Below are positions 17,491-25,626 of a DNA stretch of 64,000 nucleotides, one piece after another. The stretch covers positions 1,302,001-1,366,000 of the forward strand of contig NZ_CP096884.1 in assembly GCF_023273855.1 (NCBI RefSeq), read 5' to 3'. Position 1 is the stretch's first letter, and the number at the start of each line of letters is the position of its first letter. Under the pieces are notes generated by a model. That model was not told where the DNA came from, did not search any database, and was given only the letters and a program-made list of their open reading frames with translations. Both the position numbers and the translations under genes were made by a program. This DNA comes from Seonamhaeicola sp. ML3 (GTDB lineage: Bacteria; Bacteroidota; Bacteroidia; Flavobacteriales; Flavobacteriaceae).

Positions 17491-19102
17491 ATTTGTTCTC
17501 GTTGCTTTAGCGACGACTCTTTTTTTAAGCACTACAGCTTTTAAAAACGATTTTTTTGAAATTGCCAAACAAATAGAAATTTTTACAACACTCTTTAAAG
17601 AACTCAACATGAATTATGTTGACGAAACCAATCCAGGCGACCTAATGGATACCGCCATTAAGAGCATGTTGGCAGATTTAGACCCGTACACCAATTTTAT
17701 GAACGAGCAGGATGTAGAATCTGCCAGAATAAACAATACCGGAGACTACACGGGTATTGGAGCAAAAGTAAAAACATTAAAAGACAAGTTAATTATCATG
17801 GAACCCTATAAGGGGTATCCAGCAGATGAAGCCGGACTAAAAGCGGGTGACGAGATTATTAAAGTGGGTAATACGTTAATAGCAAATTATAAGGACACCA
17901 GTGGCGATTTGCTGAAAGGTACAGCTGGCTCTACTGTCGAGGTAACCTATAACCGACAAGGAAAAACAGCCACAGCCACTATTAAAAGAGCTGAGGTTGA
18001 AATTAAGGCCGTACCTCACTTTTCGTTGATAAATGATAAAACTGGGTATATCGTGCTGAGTAAATTTAACAGAAAAGCTCATGCCGAAACCAATTATGCA
18101 CTTCGCGATTTGAAGGCTCAAGGTGCAGAACGTATTGTTTTGGATTTACGTGGTAACCCTGGTGGGCTTCTAAATGAAGCCATTAAAATTGTCAACCTAT
18201 TTGTGCCTAAAGGGCAATTGGTGGTTACTACAAAATCTAAGGTTAAAAAATACAATCGTACGTATTATACGCAAAGTGAACCTATAGATACCGAAATCCC
18301 ATTAGTTGTTCTAATCGATGGTAATAGTGCTTCAGCCAGTGAAATTGTTTCAGGGTCATTACAAGATTTGGATCGTGCTGTTATCGTAGGTTCCCGAAGT
18401 TTTGGTAAAGGTTTGGTACAAAGACCTAAACCCTTAACCTATGGCACACAAGTTAAAATTACCATTTCGAGATATTACACGCCTTCCGGAAGATGCATTC
18501 AATCTTTAGACTATTGGAACAGAAACGAAAAAGGAGAAGCTGTTCGAGTAAAACAGGAAAATTATAATGTATTTAAGACTAAAAACGGACGTAAGGTTTT
18601 CGATGGTGGCGGAGTGCTCCCAGATGTTGTTTTTAACGCCTCTAAAAATACAACCATTACCAATGCTATTTTAAACGATAACTTGGTTTTTGATTTTGCC
18701 ACAGATTACTATTATAAGAACAACATAGAAAATATTAACCACGTAACGTTGGGTGAGGCCGATTTCTCCGATTTTAAAGACTACCTAAAGTCTAATAACT
18801 TTTCGTTTAAAACCAAAACAGAAAAAGCCCTTTACAAAGCTTTTGAAACGTCTACCGAAGAAGAATTAAACGATAATATTGAAAAAGATTTTAACAATCT
18901 AATAGCTAATCTAGAACATTCAAAGGACCTTGTTATAGACGAAAACAAAACCTTTCTACTAGAACTGTTAACCGAAGAAATCGTAAAACGATATGTGTAT
19001 AGGGAAGGTTTGTACGAGTACTATAAAATTCACGATCCAAAGATTAAAAAGGCAACAGAAATACTAAGCAGTTCATCTAAATATTTGGCATATTTGCACT
19101 AA
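17468..19102 (+). CDS. C-terminal processing peptidase (S41, CtpA-like) with PDZ domain
   Basis: Envelope serine protease of 544 residues that trims or degrades proteins by their C-termini. An uncleaved or cleaved N-terminal hydrophobic segment (VLVALATTLFLSTTAF) leads into a PDZ domain (YTGIGAKVKTLKDKL to about residue 165). The S41 core contains catalytic S289 in NSASASEI and K314 in RSFGKGLVQ, the 25-residue spacing expected for Tsp/CtpA proteases. The C-terminal ~150 residues are charged and helical. The start overlaps rnpA by 23 bases. The substrate is not predictable. Confidence 0.92.
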   Translation: MKKIVKNKFVLVALATTLFLSTTAFKNDFFEIAKQIEIFTTLFKELNMNYVDETNPGDLMDTAIKSMLADLDPYTNFMNEQDVESARINNTGDYTGIGAKVKTLKDKLIIMEPYKGYPADEAGLKAGDEIIKVGNTLIANYKDTSGDLLKGTAGSTVEVTYNRQGKTATATIKRAEVEIKAVPHFSLINDKTGYIVLSKFNRKAHAETNYALRDLKAQGAERIVLDLRGNPGGLLNEAIKIVNLFVPKGQLVVTTKSKVKKYNRTYYTQSEPIDTEIPLVVLIDGNSASASEIVSGSLQDLDRAVIVGSRSFGKGLVQRPKPLTYGTQVKITISRYYTPSGRCIQSLDYWNRNEKGEAVRVKQENYNVFKTKNGRKVFDGGGVLPDVVFNASKNTTITNAILNDNLVFDFATDYYYKNNIENINHVTLGEADFSDFKDYLKSNNFSFKTKTEKALYKAFETSTEEELNDNIEKDFNNLIANLEHSKDLVIDENKTFLLELLTEEIVKRYVYREGLYEYYKIHDPKIKKATEILSSSSKYLAYLH

Positions 19103-19212
19103 ACACCTGTTTTTCAACCTTTAGTATTTGTAATTAAACGCAAAAAACAGGCTATTCCAGAGGTAATTGTTTAAAAATATTATATTTATATCCCAGATTA
19201 TTACGGCCTACA

Positions 19213-20067
19213 ATGCATAAGTTTTTTGTATTTATACCAACCTTTTTTCTTTTTTGTGTATTATCCCATTCACAAAAACTAACCCATGAAGTTTACTTCG
19301 ATACCGATAAATACGACGTGCCTTCTACAGAACAAAGCCGTTTACTTCTGTTTATTTCTTCGCTAAGCGATATTGATATCGAATCTATTTCCATTTATGG
19401 TTTTTGTGATGATCGAGGTGCAGATTCTTATAATTTAGTATTATCACAACAACGTGCCAATGCTATAAAAGCATTATTTTCTGAAAATGAAATAAGCGAA
19501 GACCTCATCACTAATGTAGACGGTAAAGGCGAAGTTTTACTAAAAATAGTAGACGAAAAAAATGTACTCAAAATTAGAGGTTTAAATAGAAAAGTTGAAA
19601 TTATAGTAAAACCAAAACCTGAAAAACCTAAAGAAGAAGACAAAGTAGTTCCTGTTGTTGTTAAAAAAACCGTATCAGAAAAAATTAGAGGCGATGTTAA
19701 GGTTGGAGATAAAATAATTTTTGAAAATATTCTTTTTAAAACAGGTTATGCAAGAATAAATCCAGAATCTAAAAAAACCTTAGATAATATCGCAAAGGCA
19801 TTGATTGAAAGGGAAAACATATATTTTACCATTCAAGGTCATGTGTGCTGTACCAAATACACTAGAGATGCCATAGATAAAAAAACCAAAAAAAGAAACC
19901 TTTCTGAGGCCAGAGCTAAGTACGTTTATGAATACTTTGCTAAAAAAGGAATTAACAAAAGGCGTATGCGCTATATGGGTATGCGAAGAAAATTTCCGCT
20001 TGGTGGTGACCCTAAATTCGACAGACGTGTAGAAATACTAATAACTTATGTTGGTAAGGAGAATTAG
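19213..20067 (+). CDS. OmpA-family protein with two OmpA-like domains
   Basis: A 284-residue exported protein with signal peptide MHKFFVFIPTFFLFCVLSHS. The first OmpA-like segment runs about residues 25-135 (VYFDTDKYDVPSTEQSRL, YGFCDDRGADSYNLVLSQQR). A Lys/Pro linker is followed by a second at about 165-284 (ILFKTGYARINPESKKTL, TIQGHVCC, LSEARAKYVYEYF, FDRRVEILI). OmpA-like domains bind peptidoglycan, so it probably tethers the outer membrane or a complex to the wall. The tandem arrangement without a barrel or TPR region is unusual. The stop is five bases before the LRR gene, suggesting an operon with a secreted protein. Confidence 0.82.
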   Translation: MHKFFVFIPTFFLFCVLSHSQKLTHEVYFDTDKYDVPSTEQSRLLLFISSLSDIDIESISIYGFCDDRGADSYNLVLSQQRANAIKALFSENEISEDLITNVDGKGEVLLKIVDEKNVLKIRGLNRKVEIIVKPKPEKPKEEDKVVPVVVKKTVSEKIRGDVKVGDKIIFENILFKTGYARINPESKKTLDNIAKALIERENIYFTIQGHVCCTKYTRDAIDKKTKKRNLSEARAKYVYEYFAKKGINKRRMRYMGMRRKFPLGGDPKFDRRVEILITYVGKEN

Positions 20068-20072
20068 TAAAA

Positions 20073-21680
20073 ATGTTTAATCGAGCTCATTTCCTAGTTT
20101 TATTATTGCTTTTAAGCTACTACGCATTTAGCCAAAATACATTTGTTCCCGATGATAATTTTGAACAAGCCCTCATTGATTTAGGTTACGATACACCCCC
20201 TCTTGATGATTTTGTACCAACAGTTAACATAAGCAATGTAACCAATTTGGATGTTTCAAATAAAAACATAACCGACCTAACCGGTATTGAAGATTTTGTC
20301 ATTTTATCAATTCTTAATTGTTCTGAAAATCAAATTATTAATCTGGATATTTCTAAAAATCTTGGTTTAACACAATTGTTTTGCGACAAAAATAAATTAA
20401 CTTCCCTTAATGTTATAAACAATCCTCTTTTACAAATTTTATGGTGTGATGACAACCAGATATCTTCATTAGATATGTCTGAAAACCCAGATTTAATATC
20501 TTTAATTTGTTCTGAAAATTTACTCACTCAATTAAATATCTCAATCAATACAGAGCTGAGAATACTGCATTGTAACCAAAATAAACTTACTTCAATTGAT
20601 ATTACAAAATGTGTGTTTTTAACACAACTGGTTTGTGATGATAATTTTTTAAGTAGCATTGATACTTCTAAAAATATTGAATTACAATTATTTTTAACCG
20701 CAGATAATTTAATTACCTCATTTAATTTATCAAATAATATTAAACTTGAACGCTTTAGATGTGTAAGAAATCAATTAAGTGAATTAGATGTTTCCAAAAA
20801 TATAAATCTAGAATTTCTTTATTGTGGAATAAACTCGATTAATGAATTAGATATAACCAATAACGTTAAACTTAAAACTGTTCATGCCGTTGGAAATAAC
20901 ATATCTATTTTAGATACTTCTAATAATCCAGAATTAGAACTTCTTCACGTATCAGTTAATAATTTAACATCATTAGACTTAAGTAATAATCCTAATCTAT
21001 CTTTTTTATCTTGTGTGGATAATTCACTTTGTTTTATCAATATTCAAAACGGTAATAACTCTATAATTTCAACTTTTAAAACTACTTCAAACCCTTTTTT
21101 AACATGTATCTTTGTAGATAATGTCATCTATAGTGATAATAATTGGACGGATATAGATACTGTAAGTAACTTTGTAAATTCCCAAGAAGAATGCAATAGT
21201 CAGGGAAATGGTTTACCCAAGGTTGACGTTCTAGATGATTTCATAGGTACTTCTTATGTGTTACCTCCATTAGAAAACGGTTCTTATTACACCCAAACTA
21301 ATGCTGGAGGTGTACAACTTATGTCTGGTGAAGTTATTACAACCTCTCAAACAATCTACATAAATAATAACACTCCGTGTTATTCAAATGAATCAAGTTT
21401 CAATATAATAATCTCAGGTTCTAATTATTTAATTCCTAAATATTTTACGCCCAATAATGATAATACTAATGATACATGGAAAGTAGTTGATAATTCTAAC
21501 ACCTTCACTTCTATAAATATTTATAATAGATATGGTAAACTACTAAAATCTTTGAGTCCAAATAATTTTGAATGGGACGGCACGTTTAATGGCAAACTCA
21601 TGGAAACTAACGATTATTGGTATGTTATTAATAGAGATTTAGAAAAACCTATAACGGGACATTTTACTTTAAAAAGGTAA
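20073..21680 (+). CDS. Secreted leucine-rich repeat protein with type B (CHU_C) sorting domain
   Basis: A 535-residue cell-surface or secreted protein. Signal peptide (FLVLLLLLSYYAFSQ), then about a dozen degenerate bacterial LRR units of ~21 residues (consensus L..LDIS.N..L..L.C..N.LT) over roughly residues 60-330. A C-terminal gliding-motility-type domain follows: IPKYFTPNNDNTNDTW, then INIYNRYGKLL and FEWDGTFNGK. That is the hallmark of type B cargo of the Bacteroidetes type IX secretion system. The repeats suggest protein or glycan binding; no enzyme domain is seen. It is probably co-transcribed with the OmpA-like gene. Confidence 0.88.
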   Translation: MFNRAHFLVLLLLLSYYAFSQNTFVPDDNFEQALIDLGYDTPPLDDFVPTVNISNVTNLDVSNKNITDLTGIEDFVILSILNCSENQIINLDISKNLGLTQLFCDKNKLTSLNVINNPLLQILWCDDNQISSLDMSENPDLISLICSENLLTQLNISINTELRILHCNQNKLTSIDITKCVFLTQLVCDDNFLSSIDTSKNIELQLFLTADNLITSFNLSNNIKLERFRCVRNQLSELDVSKNINLEFLYCGINSINELDITNNVKLKTVHAVGNNISILDTSNNPELELLHVSVNNLTSLDLSNNPNLSFLSCVDNSLCFINIQNGNNSIISTFKTTSNPFLTCIFVDNVIYSDNNWTDIDTVSNFVNSQEECNSQGNGLPKVDVLDDFIGTSYVLPPLENGSYYTQTNAGGVQLMSGEVITTSQTIYINNNTPCYSNESSFNIIISGSNYLIPKYFTPNNDNTNDTWKVVDNSNTFTSINIYNRYGKLLKSLSPNNFEWDGTFNGKLMETNDYWYVINRDLEKPITGHFTLKR

Positions 21681-21681
21681 A

Positions 21682-22128
21682 TTATTTTTCTTTTATCATG
21701 GCAATATGCGGTATATTGTCTTCCAGATACTCCTCACCTACGGGTTTGAATCCTAATTTTTTATAAAACTCTTGAATATAAACTTGAGAAGAAATCCTTA
21801 TTCGTTTTTGATTAAAATTTTCTTCTAAAGCATTTATAGAGGCCTGCATTATTAGTTGACCATAATTAAAAGATCTTTCATTTTTTCCTACTACTACCCT
21901 ACCTATACTAGCATCTTCAAAATAATCTCCAGGTTTAAAAATTCTCGTGTAAGCGACTAATACTCCCTTTTTAAAACCTAAAACATGTAATGCTTTTTGA
22001 TCTTTTCCATCCATGTCTTGGTAAACACAGTCTTGTTCTACAACAAATACTTCGGTTCGTAGTTGGAGTATATCATAAAGTTCTTGGATATTAAGTGCTT
22101 TAAAGGACTTTAATTTTATTTCTAACAT
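21682..22128 (-). CDS. GNAT-family N-acetyltransferase, ElaA-like
   Basis: An acyl-CoA-dependent acyltransferase of about 148 residues. Recognisable ElaA-like features are LQLRTEVFVVEQDCVYQDMDG near the N-terminus, ALHVLGFKKG, RVVVGKNERSFNYGQLIMQA (acetyl-CoA loop) and FYKKLGFKPVGEEYLEDNIPH at the end. I chose the ATG at 22128. A longer frame from 22179 would begin inside the hairpin repeat at 22151-22188 and overlap the CDF stop codon. It is the last gene of a minus-strand cluster after rpiB and the CDF transporter, but the hairpin in between may separate it. The substrate is unknown. Confidence 0.85.
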   Translation of the reverse strand: MLEIKLKSFKALNIQELYDILQLRTEVFVVEQDCVYQDMDGKDQKALHVLGFKKGVLVAYTRIFKPGDYFEDASIGRVVVGKNERSFNYGQLIMQASINALEENFNQKRIRISSQVYIQEFYKKLGFKPVGEEYLEDNIPHIAMIKEK

Positions 22129-22150
22129 AGTAAAATGAGATACTGAAACA

Positions 22151-22188
22151 AGTTCAAGATTGACAAACAAGTTTGTCAATCTTGAACT
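22151..22188 (-). repeat. Perfect 18-bp inverted repeat, REP-like, at the 3' end of the CDF gene
   Basis: Arms AGTTCAAGATTGACAAAC and GTTTGTCAATCTTGAACT surround a 2-base loop. The CDF stop codon lies in the structure. Read on the minus strand it continues into GTTTCAGTATCTCA, which resembles a dispersed flavobacterial repeat (GTCAT..TGAACTTGTTTCAG). No U run follows, so it is a repeat or mRNA-stabilising hairpin more than a classic terminator. Confidence 0.7.
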
Positions 22189-23093
22189 ATTAAATCTTTT
22201 GGGTCTTCTTTACCAAATTCTGGTTGTATGTTTACATGGTTTATGTGATACTTTGTTAATAAAATACGCTCTATTTCCTGTAAAATAACATCGAATTGTG
22301 ATAGAGTAATATCATGTTTAAAATCCACATGGGCTTCTAAATGTGTTTCTTCTTCATTTAGTTGCCATATATGAACATGATGTACATTTTTAATTGATTC
22401 TAAAGTATTCAATTCTGAGACAATTTCTTTAACCGAAATATTATCTGGTGTAAACAACATTAATACTTTTGTTGATATTTTAAGTAAGTCATAACCCATC
22501 CAAATCAAATATATGGCTATTAAAAAAGTAAGTACACTATCTACCCAAAAGACTTCAAAAAACTTCATAAGCAAACCTCCAATTAAAACTGCAAAACTTG
22601 CCATCATATCTGTAAATAGGTGTAAGTAGGCACTTTTCATATTCATATTAGCTTTAGAATCTTCTCTTAATAACAACACACTAAAACCATTACCTAAAAT
22701 AGCCACTACAGATAACCAAATAACCAATGATGAAGCTATCTCTTGAGGATTTAAAAAACGTTCTATTGCTTCTATAATCAATAAAATAGCTACAACTATA
22801 AGTGAAGCCGCATTAATAAAGGCAGCTAAAATCTCGGCACGTTTATATCCAAAAGTTTTATGTAAAGACGCTTTTTTCTTAGCTATTTTATTGGCAACAT
22901 AACTTATTATAAGCGAAATAACGTCGCTAAAATTATGTAGCGCATCACTTAAAAGCGATAAACTACCAGATAATAAACCACCAACCACTTGGGCAATGGT
23001 AATAATAATATTTAGGAAAATAGAAATACCAAGATTTCTACCTTTTAAATTAGTATGTGAATGTGAGTGATTATGGGTATGTGAACTACCCAT
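22176..23093 (-). CDS. Cation diffusion facilitator (zinc/cadmium efflux) transporter
   Basis: Inner-membrane divalent-metal/proton antiporter, 305 residues. A His-rich N-terminus (SSHTHNHSHSHT) precedes six transmembrane segments. The metal-site pairs are HNFSD in segment 2 (SDALHNFSDV) and HLFTD in segment 5 (YLHLFTDMMAS), the HxxxD pattern typical of zinc-type CDFs. The cytoplasmic C-terminal domain contains NVHHVHIWQLNEEETHLEAH, with conserved metal-binding His residues. Its ATG directly abuts the rpiB stop codon (no gap), so the two are translationally linked. Confidence 0.92.
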   Translation of the reverse strand: MGSSHTHNHSHSHTNLKGRNLGISIFLNIIITIAQVVGGLLSGSLSLLSDALHNFSDVISLIISYVANKIAKKKASLHKTFGYKRAEILAAFINAASLIVVAILLIIEAIERFLNPQEIASSLVIWLSVVAILGNGFSVLLLREDSKANMNMKSAYLHLFTDMMASFAVLIGGLLMKFFEVFWVDSVLTFLIAIYLIWMGYDLLKISTKVLMLFTPDNISVKEIVSELNTLESIKNVHHVHIWQLNEEETHLEAHVDFKHDITLSQFDVILQEIERILLTKYHINHVNIQPEFGKEDPKDLIVQD

Positions 23094-23528
23094 TTAGCAG
23101 GATATAGGAATTTTATCTATTCTATTTTGATGTCTACCGCCTTCAAAAGCTGTATTTAAAAATGTTTCAACCATAACAATAGCTTGAGGTATGGCCGTAA
23201 ATCTTGCAGGTATACAAAGAATATTTGCATTGTTATGTTGTCTAATAAGCTCAACTATTTCTTTATTCCAACATAAACCAGCACGTATATCTTGATGTTT
23301 ATTAGCAGTCATAGCTACACCATTGGCACTACCACAAATTAAAATACCATAAGTAGATTTTTTACTTTCAACATCTTTAGCTACGGGATGAACAAAATCG
23401 GCATAATCTACACTATCACTACTATCTGTACCATGATTTTCAACGGTAATACCTTTAGATTCTAAGTATTCTACAATAGCGAATTTATACTCTGTTCCAG
23501 CGTGGTCGTTTCCTATAGAAATAGTCAT
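23094..23528 (-). CDS. rpiB: Ribose-5-phosphate isomerase B
   Basis: Interconverts ribose 5-phosphate and ribulose 5-phosphate in the pentose phosphate pathway. The 144-residue protein carries ISIGNDHAGTEYK at the N-terminus, the substrate-site HPVAKDV, CGSANGVAMTANK around the catalytic Cys region, and ARFTAIPQA. The length matches the RpiB/LacAB family. It is the first gene of the minus-strand cluster; the CDF gene starts immediately after its stop. The 520-base AT-rich gap upstream must carry its promoter. Confidence 0.93.
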   Translation of the reverse strand: MTISIGNDHAGTEYKFAIVEYLESKGITVENHGTDSSDSVDYADFVHPVAKDVESKKSTYGILICGSANGVAMTANKHQDIRAGLCWNKEIVELIRQHNNANILCIPARFTAIPQAIVMVETFLNTAFEGGRHQNRIDKIPISC

Positions 23529-24048
23529 AATTCAATTTGAGTTTTAATACTTTTACAAATGTACTAATATTAAGTATTGTGAACGGTGTTATTAATTACT
23601 TGTTAATAAGTGTTCATTACTTTCTAAAAAAAGTTATTGCAAAATTCAGGGATTTTTACAATCCATAACATTTAGTTAACCTCCAAATAAGTTAATGTAA
23701 ATTTTTTGTTAAGTTATGAGCACCAAAAAGTACATTAATAACTAATGTTAAGTAATTAACTTATTAAAAATATCATGTTTATTTATGTTGTGAACAATTG
23801 TTAATAGCAAATTAGAAAAGCTTTAAATCTAAAGAGTTAAGAATATAATATGTTGTTAATTTCATATCAATAAAAACACATAAGATACTTTTCAAAATAA
23901 ACTTCAAAAAAGTTATCACGGTTATTAACACACTATAATAACCATCATTTATTTTTAAAATTTTAAAAGAAGATATATGAATATTATATAAAATGTTTAA
24001 AACTGTTTTTTTCACTATTTTAGCTGTAATATTTTTAGCTCTTTTTCT
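23529..24048. other. AT-rich gene-free segment rich in GTTAA motifs
   Basis: No convincing gene is present in these 520 bases between divergent rpiB and the beta-propeller gene. A 67-codon minus-strand frame (23812-24015) has no recognisable content. The segment holds eight GTTAA and three TTAAC words between 23602 and 23929, including GTTAAC at 23675-23680 and a GTTAAGTAATTAAC partial palindrome at 23747-23760. It could hold regulator binding sites for the two divergent transcripts. I see no clear DnaA boxes. Confidence 0.5.
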
Positions 24049-25482
24049 ATGAAACCTATTTTTACCTTATCCCTTTTTATTTTCTGTTGTTTTTTAAGTG
24101 CTCAAAACCAAATAGGAGCGAATATTGATGGTGAAATCGATTTTGATGAATTTGGTACTAGTGTTAGTTTGTCTAGCGATGGAAGTATTGTTGCTATAGG
24201 ATCGCCTTTTCATGATGGTAAAGGTTATGTTAGGGTATTCGAGAACCAATCAGGAACCTGGACTCAAATAGGAGCAGATATAGAAGGAGAGGCGGCTAAT
24301 GACAATTTTGGTATTAGTGTTAGTTTATCTGCAGATGGTACTATTGTCGCTGTAGGAGCTGATGGAAATGATGCTGTTTCAGGTAATAACAATGGCCATG
24401 TAAGGGTTTATGAGAATCAATCTGGTACTTGGACTAAAATAGGTGATGATATTGATGGAGAAGCTGAAAATGATGGCTCTGGTTACAAAGTAAGTTTGTC
24501 TGCCGATGGTACTATTGTTGCTATAAGTGCTAAAGCTAATGATGGTAATGGTAATTTATCTGGTCATGTAAGGGTTTATGAAAATCAGTCAGGTACTTGG
24601 ACTAAACTTGGTAATGATATAGATGGAGAGAATGCCGGTGATCAATTTGGAGAAAGTTTAGATATATCCTCAAATGGTACTATTGTAGCTGTTGGTTCTG
24701 TTTTTAATGGAAGCTTTGCTGGGCATGTTCAAGTTTTTCAGTACAACGGTGTGGATACCTGGAACCAAATAGGAACCGATATTGATGGAGCTACCACAGG
24801 AGAACAGTCCGGTACCAGTGTAAGTTTATCTGCAGATGGAAATATAGTAGCTATAGGTGCGCCTTTACAACCTAATTTTAGCAGAGGTACAGTAAGAGTT
24901 TATGAGAATCAATCAGGAACCTGGACTCAAATAGGTTCTGATATTATTGGCGATAATTTTTTTGGTTTAGGCGATAGTGTAAGTTTATCAGATAACGGAA
25001 GAATTGTTGTTATTGGTGGTACACCTCAAAATGGTAGAGTGGTTGTTTATACCAATGTGCTAGGATCTTGGTCTAAAGTAGGTAATACTCTAGATGGTGA
25101 CTCTTCTGGCGATTTGTTTGGTGGTGCAGTAGACGTATCATCTGATGGTCTTACGGTTGTATCTGGAGCCAAAAGAGATGATAATAGTGGAAACAATACA
25201 GGATCGGTGAGTGTTTACGATTTTAGTGTTGTTTTATCCAATACCGATTACAGTATCGTTGAAAATTCTGTTATAATTCCGAATCCGGTGCACACTAATT
25301 TTTCTATCATACTTCAGAATAATCAGGAATTATTGAATGTTGAACTTTATAATAATTTAGGTAAAAAAGTAAAAACATTTAAAAGTGTAGATATCAATAT
25401 TTCTTCTGTTTCAAGTGGTATCTACTTTCTACATGTTCAAACCAATAAAGGTAAAATCATTAAAAAGCTAGTTATTGAGTAA
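24049..25482 (+). CDS. Secreted repeat protein (beta-propeller-like) with type A T9SS sorting domain
   Basis: A 477-residue secreted protein. The signal peptide FTLSLFIFCCFLSAQ is followed by about seven repeats of ~50-60 residues, each with a G.SVSLSADGTIVAVGA-like strand and a VRVYENQSGTWTQIG-like strand, which suggests a beta-propeller of FG-GAP type. The C-terminal ~75 residues (IIPNPVHTNFSIIL, LYNNLGKKV, ISSVSSGIYFLHVQTNKGK, KKLVIE) match the type A sorting domain cut off during type IX secretion. The DNA repeats of GTTAGTTT and GAGAATCAATCAGG show internal duplication. Ligand and role are unknown; adhesion or carbohydrate binding is plausible. Confidence 0.85.
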   Translation: MKPIFTLSLFIFCCFLSAQNQIGANIDGEIDFDEFGTSVSLSSDGSIVAIGSPFHDGKGYVRVFENQSGTWTQIGADIEGEAANDNFGISVSLSADGTIVAVGADGNDAVSGNNNGHVRVYENQSGTWTKIGDDIDGEAENDGSGYKVSLSADGTIVAISAKANDGNGNLSGHVRVYENQSGTWTKLGNDIDGENAGDQFGESLDISSNGTIVAVGSVFNGSFAGHVQVFQYNGVDTWNQIGTDIDGATTGEQSGTSVSLSADGNIVAIGAPLQPNFSRGTVRVYENQSGTWTQIGSDIIGDNFFGLGDSVSLSDNGRIVVIGGTPQNGRVVVYTNVLGSWSKVGNTLDGDSSGDLFGGAVDVSSDGLTVVSGAKRDDNSGNNTGSVSVYDFSVVLSNTDYSIVENSVIIPNPVHTNFSIILQNNQELLNVELYNNLGKKVKTFKSVDINISSVSSGIYFLHVQTNKGKIIKKLVIE

Positions 25483-25626
25483 GAATTTTTAACCAAAAAC
25501 AGCTAAGATTTTCTAAACTTAAAAGCGTCTTTTTTAGGTTTGTTAATTAAAAAATTAGATTTAATCACAGTTTTAAATAAAACTTAGATACCTTTAACCA
25601 GAACATATACAGCACGTTAAAAATAC

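Noticed and set aside
23812-24015. 67-codon minus-strand frame in the AT-rich gap
   Set aside because: Composition is the Leu/Ile/Lys/Tyr bias of AT-rich noncoding DNA; no homolog pattern or upstream ribosome site.
23529-24048. Chromosomal origin (oriC) in the AT-rich gap
   Set aside because: No DnaA-box cluster (TTATNCACA) was found and dnaA is not nearby; only the nearby parS-like sites and AT richness suggested it.
24049-25482. CRISPR or tandem-repeat array
   Set aside because: The repeats are coding, about 150-180 bases apart and diverged, forming propeller-like protein repeats.
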